Shown here piece after piece: positions 22,877 to 35,570 of a stretch of 64,000 bases of DNA. Position 1 is the first letter of the stretch. Each line of letters starts with the position of its first letter. Under the pieces are notes generated by a model that saw only the letters and a program-made list of their open reading frames with translations, did no database searches and was not told where the DNA came from. The DNA is taken from contig OY282559.1 of assembly GCA_958295665.1 (NCBI GenBank), positions 126,889,605 through 126,953,604 on the forward strand, read 5' to 3'. Origin of the DNA: Tipula vernalis. Its lineage: Eukaryota > Arthropoda > Insecta > Diptera > Tipulidae. Made by a program: the position numbers and the translations under genes.

Positions 22877-22885
22877 TCAATTTAT
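22877..22885 (+). repeat. MULE target-site duplication TCAATTTAT, right copy
   Basis: Exact repeat of 20519-20527. Confidence 0.85.
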
Positions 22886-23555
22886 CGTTAAATTAATTAG
22901 TTATATTTTCGATATTTTCGAGATAGTTTTTAAAATTAAATATTTTCGAGATTTTGTCTATTATTTTTATCCAATTCGTTAAATATCTTAAAAGATGGGA
23001 ACCGCCCCAAACTTGGTTTTCCAGTATCTACACATTTTAGGATTTCTCAAAATACTAAAATTTATGTGGAATTTTTTTAGCCATGTTTTATTTTTTGGTG
23101 TTCGAGATTTTAAGTTGCAGTTTTTTTCGAAATCAGCGCCTATATTCTCGAAATTCAATCGAAAAAAAAATAATCGGTTCCTTTCTAATAAAATATGCCA
23201 TTTAAACCGAATATTTAAATTGCTTTATACTAATGTCACCGACAACTTTTTGGATTTAATTCAAGAAATGGGACCAGGTCTCGTATTCCTTAAATTCACA
23301 GAAAAAAGTCGCCGGTGCTTTAGTACAAAACAATTTAAATTGTCGACAAAAATGACGTATTTCATAAGAAAATCACGTTTAACTTTTTTGCATGAATTTC
23401 AAGAATAAGCAATTCGACCACTATTTTCTACGACTATCGTTTTATACTGGAAGGTATAAAGAAACGGGAAAACTATTGTATAGTTAATTTCTAGTATTAC
23501 TTTCCTTATTTCTTCTTTTACCGTCTAATAAAAAATGATAGCCATCGAAAATAAT
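22886..23555. other. TTCGA-rich non-coding stretch
   Basis: AT-rich with many TTCGA/TCGAAA words. The plus-strand frame 22995-23408 is open but has a composition (Phe, Lys, Leu) expected by chance here and resembles no family. Confidence 0.4.
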
Positions 23556-25299
23556 GGTCGAACGGCACAATTAGGCCCCCTCGAGATTTTAGTTCATAGG
23601 GAGTTCCACATTGTGCATAAATTTCGTAAAATTTTATTTTCGACAGTTTGCCTATTATTAAAAATATACAAAATAATGCTAATGCTTCAATGGCTTGTGT
23701 TTCTCCTATAAAGTATTCTTCATACATTTAGAACTCTCGACGATTTGTTTTTCAATTATTTGTGCCATATAAACCAATAAATCTAGCAAGTTGAAGAATT
23801 TGGTGGTTTCCTCTTGGTTTATGCAGCTTTAAAATTATCCTACTCGAAATCTAATATTGCACTTGAATGTGACACAGATATGGCTATTTGTTGATGAGTT
23901 TTCGACATTATGGAAACAAAACAGTTGGTGAACTAGTGGATGCTAATTTTAAGCCAAACTTCCATATTATCATGGTTAACCGGTTTCGACATTTGAGTGA
24001 TCACAAACTTGTCGAATTATTAATCCATCAATGAGGATGGAATTTGAAGAAAATAATTTTTGACATTTTAAAATATCCACACTTCAATAGTAATGGACAT
24101 TCAAAAATAAATAGTCAAAATGTCGAAAATGTAAACCTATCATAAGCATCTACAGATCGGGTTTCTCAAACAACTTGGAAATTTGTTTATGTTTCCGATA
24201 TTTTAACAACTTACGTTTTCGACAGTTTGTCTACTAAATTTATACAAATTCTTGTTAAAATGTGAACGTAATTGTAAATCCGATAATCCTGGTAAATTGC
24301 TGATAAAGAACGATAATTATCTTAAATGTCAAAAAACAAAATACAGTACACTAGACCAAATTTCGCCAAAGATAAGTTTTCATTGAACATTTCCACATCG
24401 TTTATTAAGAGCTGGCACTTTATTTGTGGATTCCGCCTGTGAGGAATTTTTTTTAAATTAATATAGTTTTAATCTGATATTGGGTTTGAGCACGAATAAG
24501 TTGTAGCTATTTGTTTTTTAAAATTAATTTTTCTAAGTTTTCGAAATTTGACCAGCTAAACATTTTTTATAATTTGATTAATTGTGTTCTGAAAAACAGT
24601 AACAGTTATTGAACTAGCTGATAATCGATTGCGACATTTAGTCCACTAGGTATTTTTATATCCTTGCTGAATGTTTACTAGACAAAATATCGCAAATAGT
24701 TTGTCATTAAAGCAACGGTTTTTGGTGCACAAATTAATGAGCTAAGCAATTCTACAAAAATTATTTTCGACGGTTTGTCTATTAAAATATTAAAAATTTC
24801 ACAAATATGCACACTCCAAAGTTGATGAAAATTCGAATATGGTATTAACATGTATAACTGTTTTTGAAAATAAGCTGTTGAAATTAAATCGTCAAAATGT
24901 CGAAAATATCAACAAGTCATAAACATTTACAGTTATGTTACTCAAACAGTATGGAGATTTGTATGGGTTTTCGATATTTTGGCAACTAAATAAGTTTAAA
25001 GTTTTCGTAATTTTGGGTATTAAATTTATTTTTATTCTTGTTAAAATATGTAAACTTTATTCCGATAATCCTGGTAAATGTTGAAAAACTACTAAATGTA
25101 TACTAGACAAAATCCCAAAAATATGTTTTCTCTGAAACTATAAGCAAAGATTTCGTCGTGGATTATTTAAGGGCCTACTACTTAACATTTGTTTTGTACG
25201 CCATATAAACGATGGTTTGTAACGCGCAGCACTCAAAACTGAAACTTATTAAACAAAAAACAACAAAACTCAAAAATTAAAGGTTTCAAATCCATCAGA

Positions 25300-26340
25300 C
25301 AAAACCAGTTTTGATTAGCGCAACTCTTCTTAGCAGGAAGAGTCCTCTTATCAGGTGGAACAAAGAATGAAATAGATGAATCCTGAGGTTATCCCTTCGG
25401 CACGAGCAAATAGTTGTACTTGTGGTAAAAAATCTGTTAACGATGTACCTTCTTCGCCACTAAATTGAATTTTCCCACTTGTGAATTACCGAAACCTTGG
25501 AAACAGTCCCTATATTAAAGTTTGAGGTGCCTCCCAGATCATTGCCACTAGTATTTGCTGGTGTTTCTATACGATCAGATGCTTTATTGTCGGTCTCCTG
25601 ATTCAATACCTCCCTAGCGCTGCCTGATTTTCCACATATTTCCAAATATTGAGTGATAATCTCGCCATGGTTCTCAGCACTAGTAACATCTCGCTGGGCA
25701 TCAATAACTTTATGAAAATTTCCCTGCAATCCACTGGGCCCAGCCTCTTGTTCATCGTTGGTTCTCCACTTCATACTGTCTAAGCTACCGTCATTGTTGA
25801 ACGATGCAACCTCGGGTCCTCTAATGTTCTCAGAATGCGATGTTTTAAATTGTCAATTGTGGTCGATTTTCTTGAGTCATCAGATGCACGATACGCTCGT
25901 TCTATATAATGCGCCAACCTTGATATCGTTTGTTTTGTCGCATTTTCGAGCTTCCTGGGTATTGTTAGCTTAAGGCTAGCTTCCTGGGTATTTAGAATTT
26001 GCCTCAATTACTTGACCTGTTGCCGTTTTGTACCTTCCACGGAGATATTACGGATCTCCAATTCGTATTCTAGTTCCTCATCCTCCTTCGTGTGCAATTA
26101 TTAATATATCCTGCTCCCTTAGTAACATTCTGTTGGTATTGATTAAAAAATCGTTTACCACCTCGCAACTAACAAATACCAATTATAGAGGAATACCTTG
26201 TAATAAGCCTAACTTGAAAAACAAAATAACAGCTTGTATGAATTTTCCTCCACAATCCTCCGGTTGCGCTGCCTGCCTGAGCTTCCAAAAAACAGTAGGG
26301 AAAAAAACATCACCCCAGGGACAATCAGTTTATCTTTAAC
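25300..26340 (-). pseudogene. gypsy-type gag relic inserted in the satellite
   Basis: Read on the minus strand, about 26090-26020 gives DEELEYELEIRNISVEGTKR, the start typical of the gag of many insect gypsy elements. It continues through one stop to 26007-25780 (a helical, Arg-rich segment) and, in other frames, 25774-25460 (EAGPSGLQGNF...). Near 25475-25400 it reads KIQFSGEEGTSLTDFLPQVQ, the capsid start. After about 25390 it falls apart. No pol part or LTR is seen, so only the 5' half of the element remains. Confidence 0.62.
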
Positions 26341-26439
26341 CCCGTTACAGCTTCTAGGATGCGTTGGGGTTTGCTAGATTCCGGATGTGGGCAAATTTTT
26401 TAAATTAGTAAGTATCTTTAAAATCTGATACCGAAAAAC

Positions 26440-26619
26440 TTAAAAAAATAACTACCCTTCTATTTTGACCACTTCACTAAATTAACCACTGTTTCTCAGT
26501 CCCTTGAATATTCCATATAACATTTTTGAATCCATTTTTTTTCCCTAAACTGACCACTCCCATAAAGTGATCAAAATTTGTGGGCCCCTTGAATGGTCAC
26601 TTAGAGAACTTTCACTGTA
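26440..26619 (-). mobile_element. pogo-like transposon terminus (fragment)
   Basis: On the minus strand the segment starts, after TA (26618-26619), with CAGTGAAAGTTCTCTAAGTG. This resembles the 5'-CAGT...TCTCTAAGTGRCC terminus of pogo/Tigger-type elements, which duplicate TA. Subterminal GACCACT/GGTCA words recur further in (26470-26570). The other end and the transposase are absent. Confidence 0.55.
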
Positions 26620-27920
26620 TTTTATTTTGAATTTGATTCAGTTGTAACTATTTGTTTTTCAAATTCCATTTGTGTGCGTTTTCGACATTTTGGCAACTAA
26701 ACATGTTTAACAATTTGATTATTTGTCATTTGTATGCCGCAAACCAATAACAACTGTTGAACTAGTTAATCCTAATTTCAAAGTTCCATATTTTTCGGTA
26801 TAACCGTTTACGATATTTTGTCCACTAGATTTCTCTATAATTTTCATCAAAATGTTTCTTGTTCTAAAAATTTAGGTTTATTACACATTATCGATTAATT
26901 AATCTAGAAAATTATTTTCGACATTTTGTCTATTTTTTAAAAAATAAAAAATTTTACAAATAATACACCTCAATCTGGATGCAAATTCGAATCTGTTATT
27001 ATTAGTATAACACGACTATCCTGACAAAATAGGTTTGAAGTTTTCGACAGTTTGGCTATTAAAATTATTTTGACGTCAATGTGATTCAGATAGAACTATT
27101 TTTTTAAATTTTTATTTGTGTGAGTTTGCGGCATTTTGGCAACTAAATATGTTTTACAATTTAAGTATATTTATTTATCAATGAAGATGGAATTTTAAGG
27201 AAACTGTTTATCTATTCTTTTAAAAATAAAATTTTCACTAATATTTCAACGCCAAAAATGTTAAAAATTCAAATGTGGTATCAAGATATCACGACCGTTC
27301 TGAATGTTAAATATTATAACAAAATCGTCAAATTGTCGAAAATTACAACGAATCTTCAACTTTTACAGATTGCGGTTTTCAAACGGCATAGAGGTGTGTG
27401 CATGTTCGAAAGTTTAGCTGCTAAATATTTTTTTTTTTTGAAACATTTAATCTTGAACGCCTGGTAAATTGCTGATAAACAACTATAATTATTTTAAATG
27501 TCGAAAATCGAACTGGATCTCGCTCAATGCTTTTTTTTATTTCTGCGCCAAATAAAATAAATCCAAAACGCTTTTTGCTTCGGAGGTTTCCGACTGATTT
27601 AGCTTTCAAGATCGTTACCGGAAATCTGATATTTGATTTGTATTTAACATTTTGACACTTTGTTCAGTTTCTAATATTTTGGCCACTGTTCGTTTCGTTT
27701 GAAAAACATTTATATGCTATTTTAAGAAAATTATTTTCGACATTTTGCCTATTCTTCAAAAATAAAATTGACACAAAATTCGAATGAGGTATTAATATAA
27801 CAAATATTATAATAAAATCGTCAAAATGTCGAAAACGTAAATCGAGTTTTCGACAGTTTGGCTATTAATCTAAACAAACTGATGAAAATGTGTTTCCTCT
27901 GAAACTTTACAATTATATGC

Positions 27921-28735
27921 AATGTCTCCACGTGGTTCATATAAGGAGCTAATTTTAATTAGATATTTAGCGTCCCCACACAACAGCAAATGTACTAAGA
28001 TTTTTTTAAGTTAATTAAATTTATTATTTATATTTATTTATATTTAAAGTTAATAAGAAAGTCAGTTCATTTCTCAAAAACCAAACCTTATTCCGTCATA
28101 GTAATTAGGTAAATTACAAATTAATGATTTTCGTTTATTGTTGTATTGGTAAATGGATGTCAAAGTAATTAATCTCAGCGTTCGGCATTGCCGTTATCAG
28201 ACTTTTGTCTTATTTACTTCCCAAATATGTACAGAGGAGTGTCTTTATTTTGTATAAGATATATATCAAAATTTATTGATTTTTTGTTGTACTGTGTGTG
28301 TGTGTAAAGTATATTTATTAAAGCAGCTTTTCCTATTTGTAATTGGTTTTTTATTATTAGCTATTTTTGGTCTATAAATGTGCCACAAATGATGGTCAAC
28401 CCTACAGAGATATACGCGAGAGGCAAGAATCTTTGTTTTTAGCTACACCCATGTCGCTCAGTCTTCAGCAAGCACTTACCTCCTTACTACTTGGTCCTCA
28501 GCGAGTACTTATGTATCTTGGCTTTGTTGGTGTACAACAGCCACACTATACATGCTGATGTCATCCTGAGGCTATCAGTCCTCAGTGAAAATGGGAATAT
28601 TCGTCTAAAAAATCATGTTGTACATTTTATAAGTAAAAATTGTAAAAACGCAAAGTTAATAATAAATAAAATTATAATTTAAAACTTTGCCAGAGCATAA
28701 ATTACGCTTTATAAGTAGATTGTATAGTTAGCCTC
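27921..28735. other. No gene seen
   Basis: AT-rich. A less AT-rich patch at 28390-28590 (CTACACCCATGTCGCTCAG...) is open on the plus strand for about 60 codons, but I cannot assign it. Confidence 0.4.
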
Positions 28736-28737
28736 TT

Positions 28738-30180
28738 GTTTTATTTATTTATTTATATAAGAGAAAAGTCCACAAATATTTGGACTTGAATTCATAATAC
28801 AATACAATGGAACAGGGTAGAATAAAAATTAAATTAAAATTAAAAAACAATTTAAATTGACATAAAAATATTTTCAGGTTGGAGCATAATGTTGCCTCAA
28901 AATCCGTTTCAAGCTGTCGATTTACTTTTAGTAAAAGTATGCTATTTATTTGATATTATTGTATAACAGGATTAACTTTCCGATGGCACGATAAATTTTT
29001 ACACTTGTTGATAATGAGACTGAGAAGATTAGACTCACAAGTGTAGTGTTTGTTTTCCACTGTTTTTAAGATTTTGAGATCATCTGCAAACACTAATACC
29101 TTAGAATGTTATATTACTTTAGTAATATCCAAGGACCAATAAAAAAGTCTTGTGGTACCCCTGAAGTAGCTTGAATTTATTCTGAACTTCTATTAATAAG
29201 CTCAATATAGTAAATGCGGTTACTGAAATATGGTTTAATTACGCAGCAAACTATTTAGAAAAACCGAATCTGTATAACTGTTCCAACGTTTTACAATGAC
29301 TGATGGAAGCTTTGGTAAAGTCAGTATACACCACATCAACTTGCTTATGCTTTTCAATTTCTTTAATGGTGTTGCTGGTAAATTAAATATGGTTTGTTGA
29401 TGTTGATCTTTGGTTATAAAACCATGCTGACACTGTGAGATGAATCAAGGAACCGAACATCTGAATGAGTTGCATACTACCAGTTCAAATACTTTGGGTA
29501 TTGAACATATTGTAAGTAACCCCCTAGTAACAAGAAACGTCATTTCTTGCTCGTGCTTTTAAAATTGGTGTTACTCTGGTTACTTTCCATTTCTTTGGAA
29601 ATACTGCTAGCTGAGATGAAGACACAGAGGAATTGTCAACAATGTGAAATCTTTCAATAATGAAGCTGGAATGCCAGCAGGACCACATCCATCTCCGAAT
29701 ACTTCTAGAGCTCGATGAATAAACTCGTTTTCAATTCTTGGTGTTAGTATGGTTACGTTGTTTTCACGTTAACATCTTTGTTGCTACTGATAAGTTCATT
29801 CTCCCAGCTTATTATGTCGGCTTTTATAAATTTGTAATACGGCTTCCTGTTTTGATGACTATCAATAACATTGTTGCCCTTTCTTTCATAAATTATTTCT
29901 AGGGCTTTGTGGTTAATATCATCAATAACAAATGATGATATTTCGTTCATTTTTTAAAATCAAATCTAAAATTCGGTCTAGACCGAAGACATTTTATTAG
30001 CATTTTCGATATAAAATGACTGATTCCTAATGCTGAGTGGTTTGGCTATTGCTGTAGTCTTCTTGTAGTCGGATATTTCCAAAATATGTGCTGGGTTCTG
30101 ATTGGTATTGGAACCAGATTTAACGATGACATGAAGGAGGTTATGTTGGTTTGCAGTTAATACAATTCGCATTAAAGAGT
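28738..30180 (-). mobile_element. Jockey-type non-LTR retrotransposon relic
   Basis: Minus-strand RT remains in many frames. They are a GPAGIPASLL block (about 29690-29660), AVFPKKWKVTRVTPILKARA (about 29610-29555), KQVDVVYTDFTKAS (about 29350-29310), an FKLLQGYHKTFLLVL patch that stands for the 'SGVPQGS' block, and the palm motif FADDLKILK with both Asp residues (29090-29064). The 3' end is near 28738-28757, a (TAAA)n tail when read on this strand. The frames 30172-29753 further upstream probably belong to the endonuclease/linker, but no motif proves it. Thoroughly dead. Confidence 0.72.
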
Positions 30181-32069
30181 GCAGTTGGCCTCCTTCACGC
30201 AGTTGGTTTTTAGCTAACGTTAAAACAAAGCTAACATTTTAACAGTGTAAGCCTTTTACGATGGAAAAATAGAGAATCTTTTATGTAAAGAAGATACACA
30301 AAGAAACATCTTGTACCTTAATTGTAGAATAAATCTACAATTTAAAAATAAATTTAGATTCTCCTCTGTTTCGTAGCTTCTGTGACAGCGACTTTTACTT
30401 AGAGAAATATTTTAACGGTTTTTGATTTACCGTCCTTCGTTGTCGAGCTATAACAAAAACCACAAAGCACAAATTATCAAACATTAATTTGGTTATCTCA
30501 TTTATTTCAGCTAATTATAATCGTCGGCAACAGATGAATACTTTTTAAACAAATTAATAGAATTTACTGTAACTGCGACAAAAAATTGTTTGATGAAAAC
30601 TAATCTATTTTCATTTCACAGTAAAAATGAATAATCAACTATATAAACCGTTATTATAGATGCTGAAATAAATTGTGTTTTTAACAAATCAACATTATAC
30701 ATAGGGCAGACAAGTAGATGCAACACTGTTTTCCAATTTAAATGAGACACTTTCACCAATTTAGAGTGTATTGTATAAAATGCATATTGAGAATGTGAGA
30801 TGGATATTTAATATTAATTTCAGTAAATATAGCCAACCACATTTCAAAGCTATACTTAGTCCGCTCGTGTATTCCTTATTGTATACAACAGTACACACTA
30901 CAACGAGATACACAGGAAGCTGTACACATAATATTAAAACGTGTTACAATGCATTGCTTTCGACTATATTTTCCGACTATTTTCTGTAAATATATTTTGA
31001 GAGATAATAAATAATTTTTCTATTCTACCTTATTCAAAAGCTAGTTGCAAAGCAAAACAAAAAATATTCTACGATTTTATGAAGCACAACTAGGTATTTT
31101 CAAACAAAAAAACGCTCTATTATTCGCACAGTTCATTCATTCATTTTCTCTCTGTTACATAAAAAATATTTGCATTCAGACATTTTTTGTATTCACCGTT
31201 GTCATTGTTGCTGTTGTACTTTTTTATAGAAATAATACGAGTTAATATGAAGAAAAACTGTGTAACAAATATTTACCAATATATGATGTATCTTCCTCGT
31301 GGTGTATATAATATTTAGCAACAAACAATGAAATATAATGCGGCACAATAAAACACTAGATGAGAAATTTTTTTGTTCTTGGTAAGAATAAAAAATAAAA
31401 AATAAAAGCTTTCTATATGTAGCACGGTTTGTGTGTGCTTGGATATATTTTTATCTCAAGTTTTATATATTCAATTATGATGGTGTTCATGAAAATGTAA
31501 TTTTTTGTGCTGCTTTATGGATAACTCCCCACAGGTGATGACGATGTGTTATTTCTCAGCGTTTAAATCGATTATTCAATTTCGTTTTTTATTGTATAAT
31601 GTGAATGGCTGTGTTGTATGATAAATGCAGTCCGCGTTTTTATTTTTACAGTGTTTATCCTTCATGCATATAGAGCTGGCAATATTTTACTTAAAGTTGT
31701 TATACTTTATTGCTAATAAAAATCTTATTTTGTAAGATTTATAAATTAATCCTAGTTTTTGTTTTATTCAGTTTTAACAAGACAATATTGAAACGTAGAA
31801 CTTACTGTGTTTTTTTATATAAATTCAATAAAAATTCTATTATGGTTTGAAATTTCAGAAAAAAGCTTCAAATATTGTAAACATGGGTAGATTCGGAACT
31901 TGCTTTAAATTTAATGTAACTGGATTTTCTAAAAAGTCTTTTGCCTAATATGTAGATAATTATCAGGTTGCATTACTCTACGTTTACTTAAGCATTTCTG
32001 GGCACTCGACGGTTGTATTGTGAAAATATTCCTCAAAACTGATGCAAATTCTGTTTTATATTTGGTGGG
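30181..32069. other. No gene seen
   Basis: AT-rich, T-run rich sequence without recognisable coding potential, repeats or elements. Confidence 0.4.
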
Positions 32070-33923
32070 TCTACAAATGTATCGTTGAACGTCGACTCTG
32101 TTCGTTGTAAGTAACTAACTGTTGTCACAATAGTGGTTCGATTTCGATTTACCTCTAACAGCAGGTTGTGGGTAGCTGTAATTTATTTCTAAACGTTTCA
32201 AAATCAGCCAATCTGGCTCAAACAATTAAAAGCTGCAATTGTACTCCGATTTCAATCGGACCAAAACATCTAACAATATGTTGTGGAACCTATAATTTAT
32301 TTTTATAAGTTTCATAAAAAATTTATTTAGTTTAAATCTTCCTTAAAAAAGCCAAAAGTTCTGGCTAAAATTAATAAATTCTACCAAAATACATAAACTT
32401 TGACTAACAATATGTTGTGGGACCTATGATTTATTTTTATATGCTTCACAGAAAATTGGGTTTTACTGAAAATCACTTGCACTTTAGCTAGCTGAGCTCT
32501 GCAATTCTGCTCCGACTGCGATAGTTATTGCCACTAACAATATGTTGCGAAAACAATCATTTATTTCTACACATTTCAGCAAACATCGAATTTCGATGAA
32601 AATCATCTGTACTATGGCCCACTAGTTCTTGCTTAAATAACTAAAAACTGCAATTGCGAAAGCACAACATGATGGGTACTACCTGTAATGATAATTTGCG
32701 GGACCTGTTATTTATGAAAATTCCACATGAAAATTGGTGTATAAGGTTCAATTCTGGCTCAAATAACTAAAATTTGCAATTGTTTTCTGACTTCTGTGGT
32801 AACCACATCTAACAATAAGTTGTGGGACCTATCATTTATTTCTACAAGTTTCATCAAAAATGAAATTTTATTTAAAATTACTTGTACTATAGCCTATTAG
32901 TTCTTTTTTAATTAACTATAATCTGCAATTGTGGAACCAAAACCTCATGGTTAGTACCTCGAATAATAATTTATGGACCTCTTATTTATTTCGACGTGGG
33001 AATCTATGTATAAGTCCACAAAATCTAGCTCATATAACTAAAATCTGCAATTATTTTTCGACTTCAGTAGTTATCACACCTAACAATATGTTGTGCGACC
33101 TACCATATACTTCTACACATTACAGCAAAAATTCTGCCTGACATTACTAAGATCTGACATTACTGTGCTCCGACATAAATGGTTACAACCTCTAACAGTA
33201 TTTTGTGGAACCTGTCGTTTATTTTTAAATGATTCATAACAAATTAAATTTACTTCCAAGTCAGTTGCACTACGAATAACTAAACCTTACCGTCGTGCTC
33301 CCACTGCGATGGTTACCACCTCTAATAAGATGTTGTAGAACCTATCGTTAGGTTAATTCAAAATTATCTGTACTACATCTACATCCAAAAATTTCTGGCT
33401 AAAATAACTAAAATCAGCAAATGTGCTAATTAATCAATAGTTACCACCTCTAAAAATAATCTATCATTCATTTCTAGAAGCGTCATCAAAAATCTAATTA
33501 TATTGAAAATCGCCTGTACTGTAGCCCACTGACTTGTCAATAATTTTAAATGCTTCACAAAAAATTGAATTTATTTGCAATCAATTGCATTACAGCTAAC
33601 TAAACGTGGCCGTTGCGCTCCGACTGCTACGGTTAACACCTCTAATAATTTATTGTGGAACCTATCATTAACATTCAATTTTGTATTCTTCATAAAAAAT
33701 TAAATTTTATTACAAGCCCCTTGCACTACAGCTTACTAAGCTATATAATTATGCTCCGACTACGATTGGTTAGTACCTCTAACCATATGTGTGGAACCTA
33801 TCATTTATTTCCAAATGATTCTAAACAAAATTGTTGTGGAACATATCATTTATTTTGACCCGTTTCTAAATCAAATTTCATTTAAAGTGTTCTAAACTAC
33901 AGCCCACAATTTCTGGTAAAATA

Positions 33924-34773
33924 TTGGGTATATGCAAAAGTATGTTCTCTTTGTCTAATAGATGGCGTAATTGTTCTTATATGTATTGCGTGAATCTGGT
34001 AATACAAGTTTCTTAAAAGTCTCTTCATAACCTTCAAAACGTAGAATAATGACATTTGATTAAAATATTAACAACAAAGCATTTAATTCGATTTAAAATG
34101 GAGAGTTTTGTGCCAAATAATCGTCATTTGCGGGAAGTTATTGTATTTTTTACTTTAAAAAAAAGCGCTGCTGGTTTACTTGCAGAAGCTTACGGTGAAC
34201 ATGTTTTTTCTGATAGTATGTTTAGAAGGTGGTTTAGGCAATTTGAAGAAGATTTGTTCGATGTCGAAAACGCACAACGTGAAGGTAGATCGAAAAAATT
34301 TGAAGATGAAAAATTGCAAGCATTATTGGATGAAGACAATACACAAAAGCAACAGGAATTGGTAGAATCGTTAAAGGTTGATAAATCCTTTGTCAGTAGA
34401 CGTCTACATGGAAAGGAGATGGTTCAACAATTTTGGGGATTGTTGATGTCGAAAAATCGCTTCTGAAATGCTTCTTCAAAGACAACAAAAAGGGTTTTCT
34501 ACATCGACTTGTGATTGGAGATAAAAAATGAATTTGAATGAAGCTGGTGAGTGGTGAAGTTGGTTCATCACAGCAAAAAAATACAACAAACTCCCTGCAA
34601 ATGGCGATTATTTGGCACAAAACTCTCCATTTTAAATCGAATAAAAAGCTGTGCTGTTTATATTTTAAACAAATTTGATATACTACGTTTTGAAGGTTTT
34701 GTATTACCAGATTCACATAATACATATAAGAACAATTACGCCATCTATTAGAAAAACAAAACTTAACTTGACA
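33924..34773 (+). mobile_element. mariner transposon with deleted catalytic domain
   Basis: About 850 bp inside the 130-bp satellite, flanked by TA (33922-33923 and 34774-34775). Long inverted termini are visible: TCTAATAGATGGCGTAATTG (33954 onwards) is matched exactly by the reverse complement at the right end, and the match continues for about 54 bases with two mismatches. The outer 25 bases are more diverged, and the right tip seems about 9 bases shorter. A full mariner is about 1.3 kb; here the middle of the gene is gone. Confidence 0.85.
34098..34545 (+). pseudogene. mariner transposase relic (N-terminal HTH domain)
   Basis: From the ATG at 34098, the frame to 34466 gives the paired helix-turn-helix DNA-binding region (VPNNRHLREVIVFFTLKKSA; AYGEHVFSDSMFRRWFRQFE; GRSKKFEDEKLQALLDED). 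Then the copy jumps to FLHRLVIGDKK (about 34497-34529), corresponding to the first catalytic Asp block 'VTGDE.W' with a stop after it. The remaining DD(34)D domain is missing. The family's usual length is about 345 residues; about 135 remain. Confidence 0.85.
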
Positions 34774-35570
34774 TAATGGCTACCTCCTATAACAATATGT
34801 TGTGGGACATATCATTTATTTCTACACGTTTCATGAAAAATCCAATTTTACTGCAAATCTCTTGTATTATAGGCTACTAGTTCTTGCTTAAATAACTAGG
34901 ATGTTCAATTGTGAAAGCACAGCCTGATGGTTTCCACATGAAAGTTTAAGCATAAAGTCCACAAATTCCAGCTCAAATAAATAAAATCTGCAATTGTTCT
35001 CAGACTTCAGTGGTCATCACTCGTAACAATATGTTGTGGAATCAATCATTTGTTTCCATACGTTTCTTCAAAAATTTATTTTCATTCAAAATTAACTAAA
35101 TAACTAAAATCCATAAATGTGCTCCTTAATCAATGGTTACCATTTATGTCTACGTGTATAATCAAAAATTCAATTTTATTGAAAATAACCTGTAATTTAG
35201 CCCACTAGTTCTTGTTTAAAAAACTAGAATATGCTATTGTGAAAGCATAACCTATGGTTATTGCCGCTAATAATATTTTTGTGGGACCTGTTATTTATTA
35301 CCACATGAAAAATCTATATAACTAAAATCTACAATTGTTCTCTGTCTTCAATGGTTACCACCTCGCAGTTCTTGTTTAAATAACTAAAATTGGCAATTGA
35401 GAAAGCAGAAAATGATGATTATTACGTGAAATAATAATTTTGTGGGACCTATTATTTATTTCCACTTTTGAAACTTTTTATAAAAAGTCCACAAATTCTG
35501 GCTCAAATAACTAAAATTTGCAACAGTGTTCCGACTATTGTGGTTACCATCTAAATCTCTTGTCCTTAAA

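Larger units (their letters stand above)
23556..27920. repeat. Diverged long-unit satellite array (about 0.75-0.8 kb unit)
   Basis: Several blocks recur in the same order: TTTTCGACAGTTTGTCTATT (24222, 24766 with one change, 27049), CCGATAATCCTGGTAAAT (about 24281, 25063; similar at 27465), and segments like TTTTGGCAACTAAA (24977, 26692, 27135) and ATCGTCAAAATGTCGAAAA (24892, 27823). Spacing of the CCTGGTAAAT anchor is about 780 bp. Copies are strongly diverged, with indels. The array is broken at about 25200-26620 by unrelated insertions. No coding function is seen. Confidence 0.7.
32070..35570. repeat. Diverged satellite array with about 130-bp unit
   Basis: A recurring block, CACCTCTAACAATATGTTG followed by TGGGACCTATCATTTATTT, a TTTCATCAAAAAT stretch and TAACTAAAATCTGCAATTG. 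Anchor positions of TAACAATATG-like words are 32271, 32405, 32535, 32686, 32810, 32960, 33081, 33193, 33323, 33451, 33643 and 33780, then 34793, 35026 and 35271. Spacing is 112-192, most often about 130. Copies are heavily diverged, and a mariner element has been inserted at 33924-34773. At least 15 copies remain. Confidence 0.82.

Noticed and set aside
22995..23408. 137-codon frame next to the MULE as a second transposon gene
   Set aside because: It lies outside the 9-bp target duplication and has a composition expected from TTCGA/AT-rich DNA by chance.
25758..26339. Plus-strand frames in the satellite interruption
   Set aside because: The minus strand gives gypsy gag motifs over the same interval; the plus frames are shadows.
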